Shown here: positions 39,148-40,082 of the stretch, piece after piece
How the letters are laid out: every line of letters begins with the position of its first letter
How positions within the stretch are numbered: the first letter of the stretch is position 1
DNA from: a virus
Strand: one strand, 5' to 3'
Length of the DNA stretch: 40,082 nt
Virus record (IMG/VR): IMGVR_UViG_3300009418_000040
Coordinates: 1 to 40,082 of that record
Position numbers and translations under genes: made by a program
The notes under the pieces: generated by a model
What the model was told of the DNA's origin: nothing
The model's database searches: none
Seen by the model: the letters and a program-made list of their open reading frames with translations, nothing else

Positions 39148-39489
39148 ATGAGTTTATTATATGTAATTAAATGCAATGAGTTTATTAAAATAGGAATATC
39201 AAGACATCCCAAAGAGAGACTAAAAGCTTTGCAGACTTCAAGTCCTTATAAGCTTAAAATAATTAAAACCTATAAAGTTAAACAAGCTCGTATATTTGAG
39301 CTAGTAATACATACGTTATTGAAACCCCATCATGTGAGACTTGAATGGTTCAATTGTAGTCCTTATATGGCTGATAAATGGATAAACAGATTAAATGAGT
39401 TTCATACTGACGATATAAAGAGCCTCAAGAAGATTATGCATAAGAGGGATTTAATAATTGAGAAGTGTAAGTCTTTTGAAATCAGGTGA
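39148..39489 (+). CDS. GIY-YIG endonuclease (T5orf172-like)
   Basis: A 113-aa protein. 'LLYVIKCNEFIKIGISRHPK' gives the Y-V-I ... K-I-G-I pattern in place of GIY ... YIG, with the conserved Arg in 'SRHPKERLKALQTSS'. The catalytic Glu is likely in 'QARIFELVIHTLLKPHHV', followed by 'EWFNCS'. This is the short single-domain form common in phages. It lies 31 nt after the second permuted tRNA element on the same strand, as a homing nuclease would beside its intron. Confidence 0.8.
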   Translation: MSLLYVIKCNEFIKIGISRHPKERLKALQTSSPYKLKIIKTYKVKQARIFELVIHTLLKPHHVRLEWFNCSPYMADKWINRLNEFHTDDIKSLKKIMHKRDLIIEKCKSFEIR

Positions 39490-39549
39490 GGTGTGTCTGC
39501 TCCTCTACAATTTATATACAAATACTATACTACTCTGTACTTGGTATAA

Positions 39550-39570
39550 ATATTCTAGAATTTAGAATAT
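39550..39570. terminator. Palindrome between convergent genes
   Basis: ATATTCTA-GAATT-TAGAATAT is a perfect 8-bp inverted repeat between the ends of the GIY-YIG gene (plus) and TerL (minus). An AT-rich bidirectional terminator or RNA stabiliser is possible; there is no strong T-run. Confidence 0.35.
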
Positions 39571-39572
39571 CC

Positions 39573-40082
39573 TTAATGTCTGCTAGTCCTTATATGGTGT
39601 GCTTCAGTCTCATTGATATAAACAATACCAGCAGTAGCAGCGTATCTTACACAGTCAACAGGGTCTTTTGTAGGTTCATCTTTACCTAGTAAGCCTGTAT
39701 ATTCTGTCATAGCGTATATAGTCTGTTGGCATCTATCTGAGAAGAACAATTTAGGTTTATTACCCATATCCATAGGTCTTGTGTCATCCCATGCTAATAA
39801 TGTGTTGATAGCTTGTAATCCTGTGTCTTCGTCATATCCAGGTGCAGGTATAACGTCTATACCCACATTAATAAGCTCATCCATGATAGATGTCTGCATA
39901 TCTTCCTTTTGGTAACGAGCAGCACCGAGCCGAGGGTCAATTAAGCGTTCAAATATCTTAACGCCTTCTTCTACCTCTTCTATGCGATCACGATAATCTA
40001 GGAAACCGTAACCATTAGGTTTAGCTGCATCACCAGGTCTTCCTTTAGTGCCTTTTGACATATCAGCCCAATCTCCATAGGC
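39573..40082 (-). CDS. Terminase large subunit, C-terminal nuclease domain, partial
   Basis: The frame is open to the right edge (AYGDWAD precedes an internal Met), so the ATPase half lies outside. The visible 169 residues hold the end of the RNase H-like nuclease: 'GYGFLDYRDRIEEVEEGVKI', 'LIDPRLGAARYQKED' (a family motif after the second catalytic Asp) and the terminal 'KDPVDCVRYAATAGIVYI', whose Asp is the last metal ligand. TerL cuts concatemers and pumps DNA through the portal. The portal gene lies 1.1 kb downstream, separated by the plus-strand insert. Confidence 0.85.
   Translation of the reverse strand, partial: AYGDWADMSKGTKGRPGDAAKPNGYGFLDYRDRIEEVEEGVKIFERLIDPRLGAARYQKEDMQTSIMDELINVGIDVIPAPGYDEDTGLQAINTLLAWDDTRPMDMGNKPKLFFSDRCQQTIYAMTEYTGLLGKDEPTKDPVDCVRYAATAGIVYINETEAHHIRTSRH

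Noticed and set aside
1-40082. CRISPR arrays, insertion sequences, integrase or toxin-antitoxin modules
   Set aside because: No regularly spaced repeats, transposase motifs, recombinase catalytic signatures or recognisable toxin pairs were found.

Overview
This window is most of the genome of a tailed, podovirus-like bacteriophage with AT-rich DNA. A terminase large subunit (TerL) runs off the right end and the terminase small subunit (TerS) lies near the left end, both on the minus strand. That fits a circular or terminally redundant genome cut inside or just upstream of TerL. No integrase, DNA polymerase, RNA polymerase or CRISPR array is visible. The host cannot be fixed from sequence. A DUF3127-type ssDNA-binding protein and late genes without Shine-Dalgarno (SD) sequences point towards Bacteroidota-like or other non-model bacteria, while sigma70-like TTGACA promoters and SD-led early genes argue against a simple Bacteroidota assignment.

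Layout. 1-1561 (minus): TerS and a translationally coupled set of tiny genes. 1562-1957: divergent promoter region. 1958-7021 (plus): early operon of small accessory proteins, ending in a DUF1599-like protein and an HExxH protein. 7121-8173 (minus): a lone metallophosphoesterase. 8280-8368: a structured leader RNA. 8405-10721 (plus): replication-initiator-like protein and DnaB-like helicase. 10794-10867 (minus): tRNA-Gln(UUG). 11078-17231 (plus): ssDNA-binding protein, ERF annealing protein, PD-(D/E)XK exonuclease, RuvC-like resolvase, a small lipoprotein, an RlpA-like protein and two HNH endonucleases. 17294-38495 (minus): virion genes in the order ejection proteins, tail and fibres, head-tail joining, decoration, major capsid, scaffold, portal. 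38496-39572: a plus-strand insert between portal and TerL holding two small RNA genes, a structured tRNA locus and a GIY-YIG endonuclease.

The most unusual content is RNA. At about 15.0-15.4 kb the 3' half of a tRNA lies upstream of its 5' half, with a perfect acceptor pairing, a small linker hairpin and a 26-bp helix closing the whole element: a circularly permuted tRNA gene in a phage. A second, more degenerate locus with the same order lies at 38.8-39.1 kb. Separately, two leader RNAs (8.28 kb and 38.73 kb) share one architecture with unrelated stem sequences: a 10-bp helix whose 3' strand sits inside the loop of a rho-independent terminator, next to its 3' arm. This looks like an attenuator or antiterminator, and a weaker version precedes tRNA-Gln.

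How it fits together: early plus-strand genes start from TTGACA-N16-TANNNT promoters. ERF, exonuclease, ssDNA-binding protein and RuvC form a recombination module working with the helicase and initiator. Late minus-strand genes build and package the virion. Homing-type endonucleases (HNH, NUMOD4-HNH, GIY-YIG) lie close to the permuted tRNA loci, suggesting these RNAs are or were mobile.
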